Below are positions 12,256 through 25,400 of a DNA stretch of 64,000 nt, piece by piece. The stretch's first letter is position 1; the number at the start of each line of letters is the position of its first letter. The stretch is from Otatea glauca. Its lineage: Eukaryota > Streptophyta > Magnoliopsida > Poales > Poaceae. The notes under the pieces were generated by a model. The model was given only the letters and a program-made list of their open reading frames with translations. It was not told where the DNA came from and made no database searches. Location: contig CM070723.1 of assembly GCA_036346275.1 (NCBI GenBank), forward strand, positions 32,494,176 through 32,558,175. The letters are read 5' to 3'. Both the position numbers and the translations under genes were made by a program.

Positions 12256-15200
12256 TGTAACGTCCCAAAACTTGCTTTTAATATATTTATAGCATTTTGG
12301 AATTACTAGAAATTTTCAGGAATGTATTTGGAATTTTTGAAGTTAATTCGAACTTAAGCCTTATTGAGTTAATCATATAAAATAAAGATCGTGTGTGTCA
12401 CGTGCGCATAAAATTTCAAAATTTAGTTTAAAATAACGACATTGAAAACAAGAATGTTGCTATCGAATATTTTCAAAAACTTGTTCTATAAATTTAGTTG
12501 TTGATTTTATAAACATCTACACAAGTGTCTGATTCACTAAAAGAATTTTTACGGAAAATCAATATATCGAAAAATCACGAAACCAACTTCGCTAGGTTTC
12601 AAATATTTCCTAGTATTTTTGAGGTTTTCTCCAAGAATTTTAGAGCTCTTTTACTATTTTATCCTAAACACGTTTTGTTTCTACTCTATTCATAATACGG
12701 AATTTATCTGACGAGGACGTTCTGAACGGAAGGAATTCTGTAGAATTTATCGTTGCCGTTTCTGTGTGGAAATGAACGCAGGTGGTCATTGATTTTTCCA
12801 CTTCCATGCATGTAGTAATGGAAATGAACGTAGGTGGTCCTTGATTTTTCCACTTCCATGCATGTAGTAACGGAAATCATATAACGCAGCGTTCCTTCGT
12901 TCCTCCATGCATGATTTAGTAACGGCAGTGCTCGTTATTTGGTCGCGTCATTAAGGGAATGATGAGAGTCACTGTTTATGCGCATAACCAGCCGTTATGA
13001 TTTGTATGTCCTGATCAAGTACACCTACATCTCCTCATTTTGGCCGGATCCTTCTATTCCTCCATTTCATCCTCTCCTCATACCTTTTGCCACCTCACGC
13101 GGACTTCGCCAACACCGGCGCATCCTCCGGTCTCGCCTCTTCCTGTGTCGACGGTCTGCTCTGCTGCCTGTGCCGATCGGTACTCTCTCTTCTCCCTCGC
13201 GCGTGCTTTAACTATGCCGATCGGATGATTCCGCCTGTGTGTATTTGTGCATGTATGTGTGTGTATACTTGCAGATAAGTCAGGTTTGGATATATATGTT
13301 AGGCTTGTATATGTATATATTTTAGGCCGAACCATGAATGCATATACATGTGCTAGTACATAGTCTTGTATACATGGATATAATAGGAATGTACGCATGT
13401 ATATATGTAAGTATATGTTAGCATGTGTACTGTGTGTTTACATATATATATGTTAGTATGTATATGTATATTATTAGGCATTGATTCGGTTTCCTGCTAT
13501 CACTGCTGTCAACGAGCAACTACGATCACGTCTTGGCACCGTCGCCGCCACCGTTCGCCGATCACGCGTGTTCGCCGGCCGTCGGCATAGACCTGACATT
13601 GCATTTCTTCTCTGTCTCTTTTCCGTAGCCAAAGCAAGCCAAGCATCAGGCAACAGAAGAATACGCATATACGCCATGAATAGTGTTATGCATTTTCAAA
13701 ACTAGTTGTACGTAAACATTTTTTAGGAAAACACGGAATTTGTTATTTTCATTACAAATTCGTTATAAGTCCAATCTGCATGAGACAAATTTTGTAAATG
13801 AGTAAAAATCAACACCTAGCTATGTTAATTTTACTGAAATTTTATAAGTAAATTTGTACGGTTAAAATTTTAACAGAAAGTCCAAACTTATGAATTTGGT
13901 AGCTCTTAAACTATACGTCCAAAAATGTCAAAATAAATTTAATAAATCTTAGAAAATGCTAAATTAATTATTTGGAAGTTTTCATAATGTTATGAATTAG
14001 TTTGTTTTGCGGTAGTTTCTGAATGTGTGTTTGTACATTATTTTGCGTGTTTATTTGGTTGTTTATCTGTTACGCGTAGACGTCGAGCTAAGTGAGGACG
14101 CGAATTTCGAGGATCAAGCACCAGACCAAGACCTAGACCAAGACTCGCTGCTTTACGAAGGCAAGTTATGCTTTGACCATCTTGCTCCTAATGTTTTTTT
14201 AAATGTTATGTTGATTTAAATTATGCATGCTAATTAAATTATAAAAGATTTAAAGTAATTTGGGTTTAGTTAAATCACCACTTGTTATGGATTCCTTGTT
14301 CCTAGTATTTGTATGCCATAAATTCATTGTCACTCTAAGATGGAAACTATTAAATTGGTCAATACTAGTCACCAACGGGAAATGGTTAGAACGAAGTAGG
14401 TATGCTTAGCCAAGCGGTACGCTTCATTCACACTGTTTCATGGGAATGATGAAATATTGACTAATGAACTATGAAAGACATTTTGAGAATGTGACACGTG
14501 TGTTGATGTTATTGATGGCACACGGTGCATGGTAACCAACCAGGGTGGTAAAATAATTTAGACTATGGCAAGTGACAAGTGATTAATGGAGGGCCAGATG
14601 TGGCACATGGGAGTGATGTTGTTGAATTTGGTTTTGTGAACTTTGGGTAGTCTTGCCACGGGCAACCTAAGGACTTAACTTTGCAAGCCTTTGAACTGGG
14701 CCAAACATACAACCACATGTCTGGTATGGGATAGACCTAGTTGAGTATGATTTCGAAGTCTTAGCATGTGAGACCTCAAGTGGTTTTTGTAGCTGTGGAT
14801 GTGTAAAGAAGGGTGTAGTGTTTACCGGATCGGTCTTACATCTCTTCAACGGTATACGTTAGCCCTGTACTTCCGCTCCGCAGAAGGGAAGGGACAGTGG
14901 GGACTATACCGGGAGGTACGCATGCGTGGATAGAAGTTTCGGAAAGACTTTGGTATGGTTACTCGCCTATGTGGTGTTTAACTATATCGTGTGGGTAAAG
15001 TGTATAACCTCTGCAGAGTGTACAAACTATTCGAATAGCCGTGTCCACGGTATTGGACATTGCTCGAGGATTACAGTCAAGGGTTAGACTTTATTAAAAA
15101 TGTAGTTGGGTTAAAAGATGAAGTTGATGGAAGTATGGATTAGGATGTGGAAATGCTTTTACGTAACTTCTCGAAAAGTTATTGTTAATTCTACTTGTTT

Positions 15201-15702
15201 TTTTACTGCTTTTGAATCTACCTATGTTACTTGTTAAATGTTGTTTATCGCAAATTAACCTTTAAGCCATTCCATTGGAATAAGCCTGGCATGTAGCATA
15301 TTAGGTTGCATTCTGTGCATAGCTTGTTGAGTACCAATGTACTCACCCCTCTATAATCACAATATCAGAAGATGAAGAACCGCAAGCATATGAGGAGAAG
15401 AATGATGACCCGGCTAACTAAGGGAAAGGCCCAGTCAGTTGCCTGTGGCAAATTGAGGTGCCACGAATAATTTTATAATTCCGCTGCTATTATTTATTTA
15501 CTCTGAACTCAGTCCTGTGTGGCTTAATATTGTAAGGCTAACCTTAAGGTCTTAACAGTTTAATTTGAATTAAATACATTATCGTTATTTTTTCGCTGTG
15601 TATGTGCGATGGTATTCATCTCTGCTGTATCTGTGAGCACCAGAGTGATCCTGGACTGGTGTATCACACAAGGTGTTCGGAATTCAAATTCCGGGTGCGA
15701 CA
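12256..15702 (+). mobile_element. Solo LTR S2 (3447 bp), nested in S1
   Basis: It starts TGTAACGTCCC and ends GGGTGCGACA, with perfect TTGAT duplications at 12251-12255 and 15703-15707. It lacks internal coding sequence, PBS and polypurine tract. The block at 15000-15060 (GGGTAAAG...CTCTGCAGAGTG...TATTCGAATAGCC) matches the reverse complement of the Gyp-2 LTR near 31050, so both come from related gypsy lineages. The region 13240-13470 is rich in TATG/ATGT simple repeats. Confidence 0.9.
12768..12871. repeat. 52-bp tandem duplication inside S2
   Basis: GGAAATGAACG...CATGTAGTAA occurs twice in a row, starting at 12768 and 12820, with about three mismatches. Confidence 0.8.
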
Positions 15703-17363
15703 TTGATCCCAGTATTTAATTTTCAATGTGTTTACCAAAATGTTTCATGCATGCGTTTATATTCTGCAAATGCAGTATTTTGTGGTATTGGTAGATATAC
15801 CTGTTGTCTCATGAAACTTCCTTGATAAGTATGGACATGTGAACCTTGATAACCATATAAACGGGTTAGATAATACATAATGTCAACTTGGGTATATGCG
15901 ATTATTGACCATGCTTAGCCATGCTTTAGAACCAATGTTGGATATGGTCAGATCAAAATTGATTCTTGAGAATTGAAAAAGGTTGGTTATGACATGATGT
16001 CAGTTGTTGGTATTTTGACTAAAAACCCCAAAATAAAAACTATGGTTTAGAAGCGGGCAATTATTGGCAATAGCCGATTGTGCAAGGGTTAGACTTGTAC
16101 GTAGTGTAGGGGGAGATTAATGCCCGTGTCAGATTAAGGACCGAGCTATGCGTTGTTTTCAAGCCAAGAACTCCGTGCAACCACAGGTGCTGTTATGGTT
16201 AGCCTTAACCTATTAAGTTGCTTAGGTCTGGCTTTGTACATTGGTAGGCGGGAGATAGTATGAGCAATCATTTCTAGGTTTGCTTATGAGGGGCTTCCAC
16301 ACTTCGTTGTGTGTAAATGCATATCGGTATAACAGTGTACGCCTTGGTATGAGAAGAAACCCTCACCGCAGGGATTTACTACTTCTATCGTAGGGAATTA
16401 CTGGTCTTATTACCACTTTAAAATGACAGGGAATCACTGTCATGTTTCTTCTGCATAACAAGGATTCAACGTCATCGGGCTGGAGCAAAGTTAGGTCTAT
16501 GTAATGTAACGGTCATATTATGATCTCTCTGCGGCACACCAAAGGAAGTGTGCTAATAGCTTGCACGAAGAACTGATCATTTCTTGTGGGTAAAGCTGTA
16601 CACCTCTGCAGAGTGAAAATCTAATTAATTAGCCGCGCCTACGGTCAAAGGCACTTGGTAACGTCATCACGTGGTTAGCAGTTTTACTATTTTCAAAATG
16701 GGATGGTTTTCACCTGATGTGCCTTGTTTTGGCAAAGATTATGGTTATGCCACGTGTTGGCAAGGAATGGATATGTCAGAATTGGATTATTGAATTATTC
16801 AATACTCGCGAAGGGCTGTGAGTATTACTTATGCTTTACTTATTTCTTATCAGTCAAACTTGCTTTATTAAATTCCGTTTGCAAATGACAACTTGATTTA
16901 CAAACTCAATTTCACTTTATGCAAAGTAACCGTAGAAGCCTTACCTTTGAAATGGCCTGCATATATTACAGGATTTGGCAAAGTCTTGCGTAGTACGTAA
17001 AGCACTCACCTTTGCTTATTATGTTATTTTAGGTGGAAAAAGATACGATGCTTCGAAAGATCTCTTTTCGTCGCAGGATGCGGGAATTTCAATAAAGCGA
17101 CCTTTCTAGGGAGTATGCCTTGTCAATTGCCTGGGAGATTGTATGGGCACACTACAAGACTTTGCTTCTTCTGTTGCTATATTTATATACTCTGAGTTGT
17201 AAAAATATATTGTACAAATAGCTTCCGCTTTAATAAAATGATGTATGGATGTGATTCATATTGTTGAAAATGTGTTACTAGCCATTGATCATGGGACTAG
17301 TACTGTATGCGCATTAGATTTCCATTTTTGCATTTATGTGAAAATGGGGGTCATTACAATTCA

Positions 17364-17407
17364 TCATTCACATGGCTTTTCTGATACATCCATTGCTCAC
17401 GGTCCAT
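17364..17407 (-). pseudogene. First codons of the CACTA-A TNP2 gene
   Basis: The ATG at 17405-17407 (minus) opens a frame reading MDREQWMYQKSHVND, aligning with the TNP2 starts at 22472 and 59692 (MDR..W.Y). It is separated from the rest of the gene (8061-8497) by the 8.9-kb solo LTR insertion. Confidence 0.85.
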
Positions 17408-17743
17408 CTGCAATTAGACTTTGCACAATAAATTAAGGAAAAACTGGAGCGACAGCTGGCTAGCTAGTTCAAATATTGAGACATCATTTCAATTAATATT
17501 ACCTTTGAAAAATAGAGGACGGGTTTCAAGATATATAAATGTGCTTCCGATCGATAACTAGCTTCTTCCCTAGTTAAGAACTTCCAATTCCCTTGTTAGG
17601 AGACATACATTGCAAACATCAACAATGATATCGAATAAACTAATTATATACTGCTGTAGCATGCAAATCTTTTTGACTTCAATGAAACAAAACAAGGGTA
17701 CCAACAATGACTTCTAATCTCTAAATAGGTTTGGTCCTAATCC

Positions 17744-17955
17744 ATTCGAGGATTTGTGGTTCGGGCAAGTTCCTAAGCCGTTGTAGAACTATCGAGAAAA
17801 TTTCGGCATCATCTCCTCGCTGTTCTCAAGATACATGTTTCAACAATAAGTCAAGAGGGGTGTGTACCTGGAGAACACTATAGGGAGATACTATCGAAAT
17901 CTACTCTAGAGTTATACATAAGCTCAAGAACTTGCCCGAACTATATATTCTCGAA
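17744..17955 (-). repeat. Inverted-repeat leader cassette of CACTA-A
   Basis: Left arm about 17744-17836 (TTCGAGGATTTGTGGTTCGG...) pairs with right arm about 17862-17955 (...AACTTGCCCGAACTATATAT). It is the third copy in the window of the cassette found before both CACTA-D genes, here in mirror orientation and more degenerate. Confidence 0.8.
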
Positions 17956-18479
17956 CTTTCCAAAGAACGTGGACGATTCGAAACTGCTTGCTTATAAATA
18001 TGCCATTTTGATCGGCATATTTATAAACAAGCAACCTCGAACGGGAGACGTAGGTTCCGCAGCCTAAACTTTAACATTCATCATGTGATAGCAATAATAA
18101 TTCCAGATTAACATCAGAGCACTACAAAATAAGATAATTAAATACATGTGTGCTTGTCAAATAAAGGGTGTGAAATTTGATAGGATAGTACACAATACCA
18201 GTGCAACCTAAACTTTCTTCGCGACATATCAAAATTACATAGTGCAAAATTGAAGGGGTTTGAAGGAATGCTAACATTTTGAAAAAAAAAACCCACAAAT
18301 TCTGCAAAATGAGGGGAAATCTCCTCAAGCTAGGGCTTCAAATTTACCCTCTTAACACCCACCCTTAAGGATTTCAATTTTCTCACCCAATTATTGCTTC
18401 CAACCACAAAATACGCTATTTGTTCGGGTGGCGGTGGAGAAATCTCCTTTGGAACAATAACAGAGAAGAGTTCAACTCA

Positions 18480-18838
18480 AGTGGTATAAATAACCTAACG
18501 AAGCACATGACAATCGGTCCTCAATTAAAAAGCGATAGTGATATGCAAGCACATCACTATCGGTTCTTATATGAGAAGCGATAGTGATGTGAGTAACTAT
18601 CGCTTTTTATGTGGAAACCCATAGTGATGATCAAGCACATCACTATCATTTCTCGCATAAGAACCGATTGTGATGTTCGTAGTGCTACATCACAATCACT
18701 TCTAACCTGAGAACCGATAGTAATTATTATTAATACCCCTCCTAAGTCATCTATCACGATCGTTTTTTCCTAAAAACTTAAGAACCGACAAAGATGAAGC
18801 GATAGTATTGTACCATTCTGTAGTAGTGTCTATATATA
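18480..18838 (-). repeat. Subterminal repeat array of CACTA-A (TCACTATCGGTT family)
   Basis: At least four inverted pairs of the type TCACTATCGGTTCT...GAAGCGATAGTGAT are visible between 18480 and 18790, followed by the terminus. In En/Spm-type elements such arrays are the binding sites of the TNPA protein. Confidence 0.85.
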
Positions 18839-18841
18839 TTT

Positions 18842-19716
18842 CACAGCAAGATTTGAACAATTAAATTGGAAAAGATGGATTTGCACATAGTGGGATCATC
18901 TATGATGTGATTAGGTTTGTCATGCCTGTAAGGTAAACAAATTTCTGGTGCTTTTCAGAAAATTCTAATCGTAAGTGTGTCATGCTGTATATCATGTGAA
19001 AAGCCTGCTCGTAGAAAATTTGAATGAAAAAAAATCTCACAATTGATAAAACTTTCTCCACCATATCCACTACTTAGTTTACATGTGACGTTCGATTATG
19101 GAGAAGTGGAGACATGCAGAATGAGATAAACTTGATAACCCCAAAACTAGTGAGATAAAAATGTTTTTTAATAAAATAGTAACATATTAGGAAAATACAA
19201 ATATTATAAACCTAGAAAATTACCTTAAATATGGCATAGAAGTGCTACAAAGATATAGTAAAAAATAGCAAATCAAAAAATTGCACTATGTTCACAAACA
19301 TGGAATGTGAAAATAAATTAAATATATAAAGAAAAGTCATAAAATCTACAGACACATTAGACAAAACTCAGTCGTTTGCTGTTTTTAATTATGTTTTTTG
19401 ACCCTTGCTTGGTTGAGAAACTAGGGCCTCGAACAGTCACAGCTGTACGCCCCCACACTCCACCACCTAGAACTCATATATTCTCCTCATAAAACCTGAA
19501 AAATCGAAGAAGAGGTAAATTATTTTGCAATAAAGTCTTTGGTACAACCATATTGCTGTGAACAAAATGAAAAAGAAAATATGGTTATAAAGGAAAAATT
19601 GGCTCTTGGACGTTGCACTTAATAGATACTACAAAATCGTGGTCATTTAATGGGACACATAGGGCTGACTAAAATATATTTTAAAAAATTTAATAGAAAG
19701 AAGATGTGCGGAGAGT
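18842..19716. other. Unassigned AT-rich DNA between CACTA-A and CACTA-C
   Basis: This is low-complexity AT-rich sequence with many A runs. No gene, element end or RNA was recognised. Confidence 0.5.
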
Positions 19717-20159
19717 AACTACTACAGAACACCATATCATTGCCGATTCCAAACTGGTAATACTGCCGGATTTTGGAACCGACAGTGTTTGGTCGGTAGT
19801 GATAGTCCGACTATCATTGCCAGTTCTAGAACCGGTAGTGATGTCGGTATCACTGCCGGTTTGTATGCGAACCGGTAGTGATAGTTCGGATCGTAAATCA
19901 CTTGGTAAAAAAAAATTATTGGAATCCGGACCGACCACCCCGTATTCTACGCACGCGCGTCGCAAGTCAAAGTCATGCGATTTTCGAGCGAAATACACGC
20001 GCGCGTGCGGTTGCTAGGACTCGAACTTGCGATCTGCTGCCTCGCGCGAGCCCACCTTACCATCTCACCTATCACTCATTCCTCAACCAGTATAGGATAT
20101 ATTTTCCTTTTGTTCCTTTGTATCTGAAACTTTTGATGATTATTTGGATATATAAATGA

Positions 20160-20699
20160 ACTCAAATGGAAAGATTGTCAACTACAAAGTTGTAGATCTC
20201 GTCGAGAGGAACAATTTTCATATAAATTTTATCTCCATCCGACTCCGTATGAAAAAGTTATGATTTTTCAAAAAATGGTTGATAGCATTATTACTGCTGG
20301 TTGGGAATACAAACCGCCAACCGGCTGTGATACCATATTTTGGATATTTAAATTACTTGAAATGAAGAAGTTGTCAACTTCAAAGATGTATATCTCGTCG
20401 AGAGCTACAATTTTCATATAAATGTTATCTCCATCCAACTCCGTATGAAACATTTATGATTTTTCGAAAAATGGTTGATAGCATTATTACTGCCGGTTGG
20501 GAATACGAACCGCCAACCAGCAGTCATACCATATTTTGGATATTTAAATTACTTCAAATGAAAAAGTTGTCAACTACAACGTTGTAGATCTCGTCGAGAG
20601 CTAAAATTTTCAAATAAATTTTATCTCCATCTGACTCCATATGAAAAAGTTATGATTTTTCGAAAAATAGTTGATAGCATTATTACTGCCGGTTGGGAA
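20160..20699. repeat. 196-bp tandem repeat of CACTA-C, left part
   Basis: The landmark GATAGCATTATTACTGC recurs at 20281, 20477 and 20673 (196 bp apart) and, past the CACTA-D insertion, at 46630. Each unit contains TTGTCAACTACAAAGTTGTAGATCTCGTCGAGAG, a block CCGACTCCGTATGAAAAAGTTATG, and a GCCGGTTGGGAA...CCAACCGGCAGTGAT dyad. About 4.5 units existed before the insertion. Confidence 0.9.
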
Positions 20700-20715
20700 C
20701 ACTACTACAAAACGG

Positions 20716-21390
20716 CACATCACTATCGCTCTATCCGTGTCGGTTCGTGATAAATAACTTCGGAGAGGTGTTAGTAATAATCACTATCGGTTCTGAGATT
20801 AGAAGTGATTGTGATTTCACATTAGGCATATCACTATCGGTTCTAAACTCAAAAGCGATAGGGATGTGAACAGTCATCACTATCGGTTCCAACAAAAGAA
20901 GTGATAGTGATAATCACGTCCACATCACTATCGTTTCTTTTAATAGAAGCGATAGTGATGTGCATATATATCACTATCGGTTCTAAGAAAAGAAGCGATA
21001 GTGATGTGCACGTGATCATCACTATCGCTTCTATAAAAAGAACTGATAGTGATGACTATGCACATCACTATCGGTTCTAAGAAAAGAAGTGATAGTGATG
21101 TGCACGTGATCATCACTATCGCTTCTATAAAAAGAACCGATAGTGATGATCATGCACATCACTATCGCTTCTCGAAAAGAACCGATTCTGATGTCGACGT
21201 GCTCATCACTATCGCTTCTCTAAAAAGAACCGGTAGTGATGACCGTTCACATCACTATTGCTTCTCGATAAGAACCGATTCTGATGTCGACGTGCTCATC
21301 ACTATCGCTTCTCTAAAAAGAACCGATAGTGATGACCGTTCACATCACTATCGCTTCTTGAAAAGAACCGATTCTGATGTGCCTCGCTAG
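20716..21390 (+). repeat. Left subterminal array of CACTA-D (TCACTATCGGTT family)
   Basis: More than ten units of CATCACTATCGGTTCTA / CATCACTATCGCTTCT and their complements alternate, forming back-to-back inverted pairs such as ATCACTATCGGTTCTAAG...GAAGCGATAGTGAT. They are the expected TNPA-binding sites. The long open frame through 21049-21390 comes from repeat periodicity and is not a gene. Confidence 0.9.
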
Positions 21391-21845
21391 GTCATATATA
21401 ACACACGCGTTGAACTCTTCTCTGTTATTGCTCTAGAGGAGAAGATTTCTCCGCTGCCACCCGAGAAAACATCTCATATTGTGTGGTTGGAAGCAATACT
21501 TGGGTGAGAAAATTTGAAGTCCTCATGGGTGAGTATTAAGAGGGCAAATTTGAAACCCTATCTTGAGGAGATTCCCCTCTTTTTGCCCTCATTTGCGGTT
21601 TTCTTCAAAATGTGAGCAATTCTTTAAACCACTTCAATTTTGCACTAGATAATTTCGATATGTCGTGAAGAAAGTTTAGGTTGCACTGGAATTGTGTACG
21701 TGCGTTCAGATTTCACTCTTTATTTGACAAGCACACATCTATTTAATTATTGTAGTGCTCTCATGTTAATATGGAATTATTGTTGCTATCATGTGATAAA
21801 TGTTAGAGTTTAGGCTGCGGAACCTACGTCTCCCGTTCGAGGATG

Positions 21846-22131
21846 CTTATTTATAAATATGTCGAATGAAATGGCATATTTATAAGTGAGCAGTCTCGAA
21901 TTGTCCACGTTTTTGGACAGTTCGAGGATATGTGGTTCGGGCAAGTTCCTGAGCTGTGTTGTACAACTTCATAGTAGATTTCGATAGCGTCTCCCTGGTG
22001 TTCTCCATATGCACACCCCTCTTGACCTGTTGTCGAGACGTGTATATGGAGAATAGCGGGGAGATGCTACCGAAATTTTCTTTGGAGTTGTACAACGGCT
22101 TAGGAACTTGCCCGAACCACATATCCTCGAA
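21846..22131 (+). repeat. Inverted-repeat leader cassette 1 of CACTA-D, before TNP2
   Basis: Three consecutive dyads lie upstream of the TNP2 start: TTATAAATATG...CATATTTATAA (21848-21884), TCGAATTGTCCA...GGACAGTTCGA (21895-21925), and a long one with arms 21921-22013 and 22040-22131 (TTCGAGGATATGTGGTTCGG against CCGAACCACATATCCTCGAA). It sits in the probable leader or first intron, about 340 bp before the ATG. Confidence 0.85.
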
Positions 22132-22471
22132 TGGGATTAGGACCTAACCTATTTAGAGATTAGGAGTCATCGTTGGTACCCTTGTTTTGTTTCGTTGTAG
22201 TAAAAATATTTGCAAGCTACTGCACTAGCTATGTAATTAGATTATTTGATATCATTGTTGATTTTAGAAATTTATGTCTCCTATTTAGGGAATTGGAAGC
22301 TCTAAACCAGGGAAGAAGCTAGGTATCATCGGGAGTACATTTATATATCTTGTAACTTGTCCTCTATTTTGCAAAGGTAATATTAATTGAAATGATGTCT
22401 CAATATTTAAAATAGCTAGCTAGTTGTCGCTCTAGTTTTTCTTTAATTTATTGTGCGAAATTTAATTGCAG

Positions 22472-25400
22472 ATGGACCGTGAGGAATGGATGTATCAGAA
22501 AAGCCGTGTGAGTGCGGAATTTCAGAGGGGTGTTAAGGAGTTCAAAAAAATTGTAGAAGAGGACATGGTGAGGAGGGGTGTAAACTTCGTATATTGTCCT
22601 TGCATTGATTGCACCAATCTGAGGAGATTTAACAACTCAGATCAAATTGAGGACCACTTGATTCGACGTGGCTTCGTGAGGAATTACACATGTTGGATCC
22701 ATCACGGGGAGGCAGGTAGTACCTTTCCGGTATGCAACGAAGACACAGTGGAACCAGAAGACGAGTTGCAGCTTGATATGTTTGAGGAGGATAATTTGGA
22801 GCAAATGTTGCAGGATGTGGAGGGTAATTACACGGAAAGAGAGTTTGAAAAGTTTAAAAGCTTGATGAAAGACGATGCCAAACCGCTATTCACAGGTTGC
22901 AAAGCGGAATACACCAAGTTGGGTTCAGTCCTTGCATTGTTCGAACTGAAGGCAAAACACCGTTGGACAGATACAAGTTTCAATGCACTTCTAGTTCTTC
23001 TATCGGATCTGCTTCTAGAGGGAAACGAGTTGCCAACAAGCATTTATGAAGCGAAGAAGCTACTATGTCCCATGGGAATGGAAATAAAAGGGATACATGC
23101 ATGTCCGAATGATTGCATCTTGTACCGTAATGCACATCAGAAGCTGCACGTGTGTCCAGTTTGCAGTGTGCCTCGGTACAAACAAAAGGAGAAGCGTAAC
23201 GACAACAAGCGTAAGAGTTGGAGCAACAATGGTGAAGAGGTCACTAAAGGTGCACCGGCCAAGGTATGTGGTACTTGCCCATCATTCCCCGTCTGGAGCG
23301 GTTGTTTGCAAATCCTATAGAGGCAAAATTGTTGCATTGGCATTATGAGTCTCGAAAGGAAGATGGCAAGCTGAGACACCCTGCTGATTCGGCTCAATGG
23401 AGAAACATCGATTGGAAATATAAGGAGTTTGGTGCCGAAATGAGGAACATAAGATTTGGGTTGAGTACGGACGGAATGAATCCATTTGGTAACATGAGCA
23501 GTCGTCACAGCACCTGGCCGGTTCTGTTGTGTATCTACAACCTCCCTCCTTGGTTGTGTATGAAGCAGAAGTATATTATGATGTCATTACTAATCTCGGG
23601 ACCCAAATAGCTGGGAAATGATATTGATGTGTACCTTGCACCACTGATCGAGGACTTGGTAAAATTGTGGAATGAGGGGGTCGTGGTGTGGGATGCGTAC
23701 AAAAGAGAGCATTTCAACCTACGGGCTATGGTATTTTGCACCATAAATGATTTCCCGGCCCTTGGTAATTTGGCGGGTTACAGTATGAAAGGAGCTAAAG
23801 CGTGTCCTATTTGTGAAGAGGAGACTGAGAGTCTATGGCTGCCGAATTCCAAGAAAACTGTGTATATGGGTCACCGTAGGTTTCTACCACGAAGTCATCG
23901 ATACCGTAAGATGGATGACAAATTTGATGGGAAGAGGGAAGTCTGTTCGGCACCGCAGCCTATGAGTGGAAGGCAAGTATATTCACGTGTAGAGGATATC
24001 GATGTTCATTACGGAAAAAGCCGTAAATCTGTTCGTCCAAGGACATTTGGAAGAAGAGGTCAATATTTTGGGACTTACCACCGTACTGGAAGGAGTTAGA
24101 TGTCCGACATTGTATTGATGTCATGCATGTTGAGAAGATTGTCTGCGGTAATTTGGTTGGCATCCTGCTGAACATACCTGGGAAGACCAAGGATGGTGTG
24201 AATGCTTGTCGTGACATGGCCTACATGGGAATCAGGCCAAGGCTTGCAGTGATAGAGGAGGATGGAAAAGGTCCGTACATCCCTGCTGCATGCTACACCC
24301 TGTCAAAGAAGGAGAAAGAAGATCCCTGCAAATGTCTCTAAGGTATTAAAGTTCCATTTGGCTATTCCGCAAACATTAATAAGCTTGTGTCCATGGATGA
24401 TTTGAAGTTGTTGGGCATGAAGTCCCACAATTGCCATGTCTTGATGACTCAAATGCTCCCAGTTGCAATCCGAAATATTCTACCAGAGGATATCAAGTTG
24501 GCAATCATGAAGCTGTGTTTTTTCGTCAATATGATCTCCTGCAAAGTTATTGACCCCGATGTGCTAGACAACTTACAGAGTGAGGTGGTGCAGACTCTGT
24601 GTCAGCTTGAGATGCATTTCCCATCGTCGTTCTTCGACGTAATGGTCCACCTTGTTGTTCACCTTGTCAAAGAGATTAAGATATGTGGACCCACTTTCCT
24701 ACGTTACATGTATCCGTTCGAGAGGTACATGGGTATTTTAATGTCCTACGTGAGGAATCGGTTGAAGCCTGAGGGTAGTATTATTGAAGGTTATGGGATT
24801 GAAGAGGTTATTGAGTTCTGCGTGGACTACCTAGGTAAAAGGCAAGCAATTGGTGTTCCTGTATCTCGTCATGAGGGCAGATTTGCTGATCCGTTGGGTC
24901 CAAACTAATGAGTCCGAGGTTTGATATGTATTGCAAGGCACATTTGACAGTCTTGCAGAACAGCGTAGAAGTTCGTCCATACATCGAGCAGCATAAGTTG
25001 ATATTACGGGAAGAGAATCCACAAATGGATGAGCTTTCCATAGCACAAGAACACAATGATCGATTCCTCACATGGTTCAAAGAAAAAGCGGAGGTCTCCT
25101 TTAGTGAGAATGTAAAATGGTTGGCTGATGGACCAAGATTTAATGTACAGACATGGCAGGGATACGATATTAATGGTTACACCTTTTACACTGAGAGTCA
25201 AGATGCCAAGAGTACTGTCCAAAATAGTGGTGTGACCATAAATGCTTTCTCCGATTATCATCACTCGAAAAGAGTCCCCCCAACAACAATGAACTCCTAC
25301 TATGGGTTGATCGAAGAAATCTGGGAGCTCGATTACAGAATATACCAAGTTCCCTTGTCCCGATGTAAGTGGGTAGGACTTCCACATGGAGTGAAGGTCG

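Larger units (their letters stand above)
8503..17358 (+). mobile_element. Solo LTR S1 (about 5.4 kb net) with nested solo LTR S2
   Basis: It begins TGTAACATCCC and ends GTCATTACA, flanked by the perfect 5-bp duplication ATTCA (8498-8502 and 17359-17363). On both sides the TNP2 sequence of CACTA-A resumes, so the borders are certain. Subtracting S2 and its duplication leaves about 5404 bp. There is no PBS, polypurine tract, gag or pol, so this is a solo LTR left by LTR-LTR recombination, or an unusually long LTR of a non-autonomous element. Its 3' part shares landmarks with the gypsy LTRs here (TTGTGGGTAAAGC...CTCTGCAGAGTG near 16590), which supports gypsy-type in + orientation. An AATAAA signal lies near 17235. 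Small frames inside are not genes. Confidence 0.85.
17359..18838 (-). mobile_element. CACTA-A: 5' terminus, leader and first codons
   Basis: Right of solo LTR S1 the CACTA-A sequence continues. Codons for the start of TNP2 lie at 17364-17407 (minus; MDREQWMYQK). An untranslated leader with an inverted-repeat cassette follows, then a subterminal repeat array, and the terminus CACTACTACAGAATGG read leftwards from 18838. The order matches CACTA-D (20700-22472) in mirror image, so the two are the same family and lie head to head. Confidence 0.85.

Noticed and set aside
20015..20075. Possible tRNA gene (reverse strand)
   Set aside because: Only a B-box-like stretch is present; no full cloverleaf could be drawn, and it lies inside a transposon.
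21049..21390. Repetitive 113-codon frame
   Set aside because: A translation of the subterminal repeats, whose unit length happens to keep the frame open.
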